Of a stretch of 64,000 nt of DNA, positions 62,252-64,000 are shown one piece after another. The number at the start of each line of letters is the position of its first letter. Position 1 is the first letter of the stretch. Below the pieces are notes generated by a model, which searched no databases, was not told the origin of the DNA, and was given only the letters and a program-made list of their open reading frames with translations. The position numbers and the translations under genes are program-made. The stretch comes from Streptomyces sp. TLI_146. GTDB taxonomy: Bacteria > Actinomycetota > Actinomycetes > Streptomycetales > Streptomycetaceae. The stretch spans positions 434,001 to 498,000 of the forward strand of contig NZ_PJMX01000001.1 of NCBI RefSeq assembly GCF_002846415.1, read 5' to 3'.

Positions 62252-63724
62252 GTGCTCGACGTGCTCATCGCCGGGGCCGGCCCGGTGGGGCTCTGGCTCG
62301 CCGCGGAGTTGCGCCTGTACGGGGTGGAGGTGACCGTCGTGGAACGCCGGGCGGCACCGGACGGACGGTCGCGCGCGGTCGGCATGCAAGCCGGCACGCT
62401 GGACACCTTTGCCACCCGCGGCCTCGCGGAACGGTTCATAGAACGCGGCACCCCAGTGCCGACCGGTCACTTCGGCGCGGCGACCACCCGGCTGGACTTC
62501 TCCACCGTCGGGGCGGTACACCCCTTCATGCTGGCCCTCGGTCAGTCCGTCACCGAACAGCTCTTGGAGGAGCACGCGGTCGCCGTGGGCGCCCGGGTGC
62601 TGCGCGGGCAGGAGGTCGTCTCGCTCACCCAGGGGCCGGACGCCGTCGAGACGGCGATCCGGGCCGATGGCACCCACCGGACCGTGCTGGCCCGGTGGGT
62701 GGTGGGCTGCGACGGCACCCGCAGTGCGGTGCGCCAGGCGGCCGGCATCGACTTCCCCGGTCAGGACACCACCCTGACCGGGTGGCTCGCCGACGTCGAA
62801 CTCGACGATCCGCCCACCGCGCCGCTCGCCGCCACCGGGCCGGCCGGTTCGTTCCTCGCGGCCCCGATCGGCGACGGCGTCCACCGACTGGCGGGCCTCT
62901 CCACGGCCACCATGCACCACGGCACCGGCGATCCGCTGACCCTGGAGGAGGTGCGCGAGCAGACCCGCGCACTGCTGGGACGGGACCTGGGCATCCGCAA
63001 CCCCCGATGGCTCTCGCGCTACGGCAACGCCACCCGCCAGGCCGCGCGGTACCGGGCCGGACGGGTTCTGGTGGCCGGGGACGCGGCGCACATGTTCTTC
63101 CCGGCCGGTGGGCAGGGCATGAACCTCGGCATCCAGGACGCCACCAATCTGGGCTGGAAGCTGGCCGCCACCCTCCAGGGCCGGGCGCCCGACGGACTAC
63201 TCGACAGCTACGACACGGAGCGCCGGCCGGCCGCCCGCGCCGTCATCGACAACACCCGCGCGCAGCTCGCCCTGTTCGCGGCGGCGAGCCCGGAGCAGAT
63301 CGCGCTGCGCGAGGTCTGGTCCGCCGCGCTCACCGAACCGCGGACCAACCGCCAGTGGGCCCGCCGAATTGCCGGATTCGACGACCCGCTCCCCGTCGGC
63401 ACCACACCCTGCGGGCACCCGCTGAACGGCACCCGACTGGCCGGCCTCGCCCTGGACACGGCCGACGTACCCACCGCCCACTCGTTGATGCACCACGGCC
63501 GACCACTCCTGCTGGACCTCGACGGGACGCGGACACCGTGCCCCGCCGATGGCCTGGAGCAGCGGACGGGAACCGTCAACGCCGAGGAATCCCACCCGAT
63601 CTGGCGGGACGTCACCGCCGTTCTCATCCGGCCGGACGCCCGGATCGCCTGGGCCAGCACCGACACCGACGCTCAGCGCCGGGCCGCGGACTGCCTCACC
63701 GCCCTGCGCACCTGGTGCCGCTGA
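62252..63724 (+). CDS. FAD-dependent aromatic hydroxylase (monooxygenase)
   Basis: Of the two GTG codons, 62252 has AGAGGAA nine bases upstream, while 62243 abuts it, so 62252 is preferred; about 490 residues. The FAD-binding Rossmann start LDVLIAGAGPVGLWLAAELR is intact, followed by VVERRAAPDGRSRAVGMQAG. The DG motif is in WVVGCDGTRSAVRQAAGIDF and the GD motif in RVLVAGDAAHMFFPAGGQGM, then NLGIQDATNLGWKLAATLQG. It belongs to the PheA/TfdB-like group that includes polyketide and rifampicin hydroxylases; the C-terminal thioredoxin-like domain is present. Twin inverted repeats upstream suggest local repression. Substrate unknown. Confidence 0.92.
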   Translation: MLDVLIAGAGPVGLWLAAELRLYGVEVTVVERRAAPDGRSRAVGMQAGTLDTFATRGLAERFIERGTPVPTGHFGAATTRLDFSTVGAVHPFMLALGQSVTEQLLEEHAVAVGARVLRGQEVVSLTQGPDAVETAIRADGTHRTVLARWVVGCDGTRSAVRQAAGIDFPGQDTTLTGWLADVELDDPPTAPLAATGPAGSFLAAPIGDGVHRLAGLSTATMHHGTGDPLTLEEVREQTRALLGRDLGIRNPRWLSRYGNATRQAARYRAGRVLVAGDAAHMFFPAGGQGMNLGIQDATNLGWKLAATLQGRAPDGLLDSYDTERRPAARAVIDNTRAQLALFAAASPEQIALREVWSAALTEPRTNRQWARRIAGFDDPLPVGTTPCGHPLNGTRLAGLALDTADVPTAHSLMHHGRPLLLDLDGTRTPCPADGLEQRTGTVNAEESHPIWRDVTAVLIRPDARIAWASTDTDAQRRAADCLTALRTWCR

Positions 63725-64000
63725 ACGCCTCGGGGTGAGCCCCCTGCCCCACTCCGTTGGCTCTCTCACGGATCAGGCTGGATCAGCGGGCTCCGCCCCC
63801 TGCCTCCGGGCGGGGATACCCTCATCCGTACGTACGTGCATCGCAAGGCTCCGTACATACGTACATCGCAAGGCGGAGAAACTCCGGGCGCCGGGCCGAA
63901 CCCCGCGACGCTCGGCAGGCGCTTTCGAACGGGCCAAGGGGCTCGGCGGCAACTGCACGTTTCCCTTGGGGGTTCCCGGACTTGGGGAGAGCCAAATCCG
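63725..64000. other. Right-end intergenic region
   Basis: No credible gene; the one open minus-strand frame (61 residues) is Arg/Pro-rich and crosses the repeat. It contains the 25-bp tandem repeat with TACGTA cores, possibly the operator of a gene beyond the window. Confidence 0.4.
63825..63874. repeat. 25-bp tandem direct repeat with TACGTA cores
   Basis: Two adjacent copies (63825-63849 and 63850-63874) begin TCCGTAC and end CATCGCAAGGC, differing at only two positions (G to A). Each contains a TACGTA-type palindrome, a common centre of TetR operators. Confidence 0.7.

Noticed and set aside
63773..63958. Minus-strand frame of 61 codons at the right end
   Set aside because: Arg/Pro/Ala-rich, no ribosome binding site, and it runs across the tandem repeat.

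Overview
This looks like a stretch of Streptomyces chromosome. The DNA is very GC-rich throughout with strong third-position GC, GTG starts are frequent, genes within operons overlap as ATGA or TGATG, terminators are long GC hairpins without a U-tract, and the families seen are typical of the genus (secreted lectins, CBM2 and CBM13 glycosidases, LacI/TetR/XRE regulators, the tiny hydrophobic 56-residue protein, nSTAND/WD40 proteins). Many broken genes, several transposase remnants and one complete insertion sequence suggest an accessory region rather than the conserved core; this placement is inferred.

Layout. 1-9 kb: the C-terminal part of an FtsX-type permease, a decayed NDH-2-like remnant, a frameshifted hypothetical gene, a secreted PQQ-type beta-propeller, a large fusion of an aminoglycoside-nucleotidyltransferase-like domain with a HEPN-like and zinc-ribbon C-terminus, and two small secreted proteins (one a bulb-type lectin). 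9-26.3 kb: a plant-polysaccharide island. It has a CBM13-GH62 arabinofuranosidase, the xylobiose operon bxlEFG-bxlA with divergent bxlR, a GH10-CBM2 xylanase, a broken ROK regulator, a GH43 xylosidase, a truncated GH5 cellulase remnant, and a GH9-CBM2 cellulase split by an IS5-type element and also carrying a one-base frameshift. A BxlR-type 11-mer lies before bxlE and, in the opposite orientation, before the xylanase. A perfect CebR box precedes the broken GH9 gene. 26.3-34.5 kb: a short hypothetical gene, a decayed D-Ala-D-Ala-ligase-like remnant, an intact Nudix-Nudix-ABC exporter operon, several pseudogenes (GNAT, serine protease/FG-GAP, IS30), a membrane-anchored hypothetical protein and a tRNA-Trp (CCA).

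34.6-46.5 kb: a TetR/MFS pair with twin operators, an integrase remnant, a CAP-domain protein, a Nudix hydrolase, a DUF2867 protein, a secreted coiled-coil protein ending in 135-bp tandem repeats with a CGGYDTC motif, an XRE/beta-trefoil membrane protein, an ASCH protein, the tiny hydrophobic protein and a VOC protein. 46.6-57 kb: a LysR regulator divergent from an alpha/beta hydrolase, an MFS fragment, small membrane and peptidoglycan-binding proteins, a 1259-residue HTH-nSTAND-TM-WD40 protein, a helicase remnant with a nonsense codon, a PPOX protein and a methyltransferase fragment. 57-64 kb: a minus-strand amidase with an AtzG-like small partner, an MBL hydrolase, an MFS transporter and its TetR regulator, then a plus-strand FAD aromatic hydroxylase preceded by twin inverted repeats.

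How the genes may work together. Xylan would be cut outside the cell by the GH10 enzyme and debranched by GH62. Xylobiose would enter through BxlEFG with an ATPase encoded elsewhere, and be hydrolysed by BxlA and perhaps GH43, under BxlR. The cellulose arm (GH5, GH9) is locally inactivated although its CebR control site survives. All functional statements are inferred from reading the sequence by eye; no database search was run.
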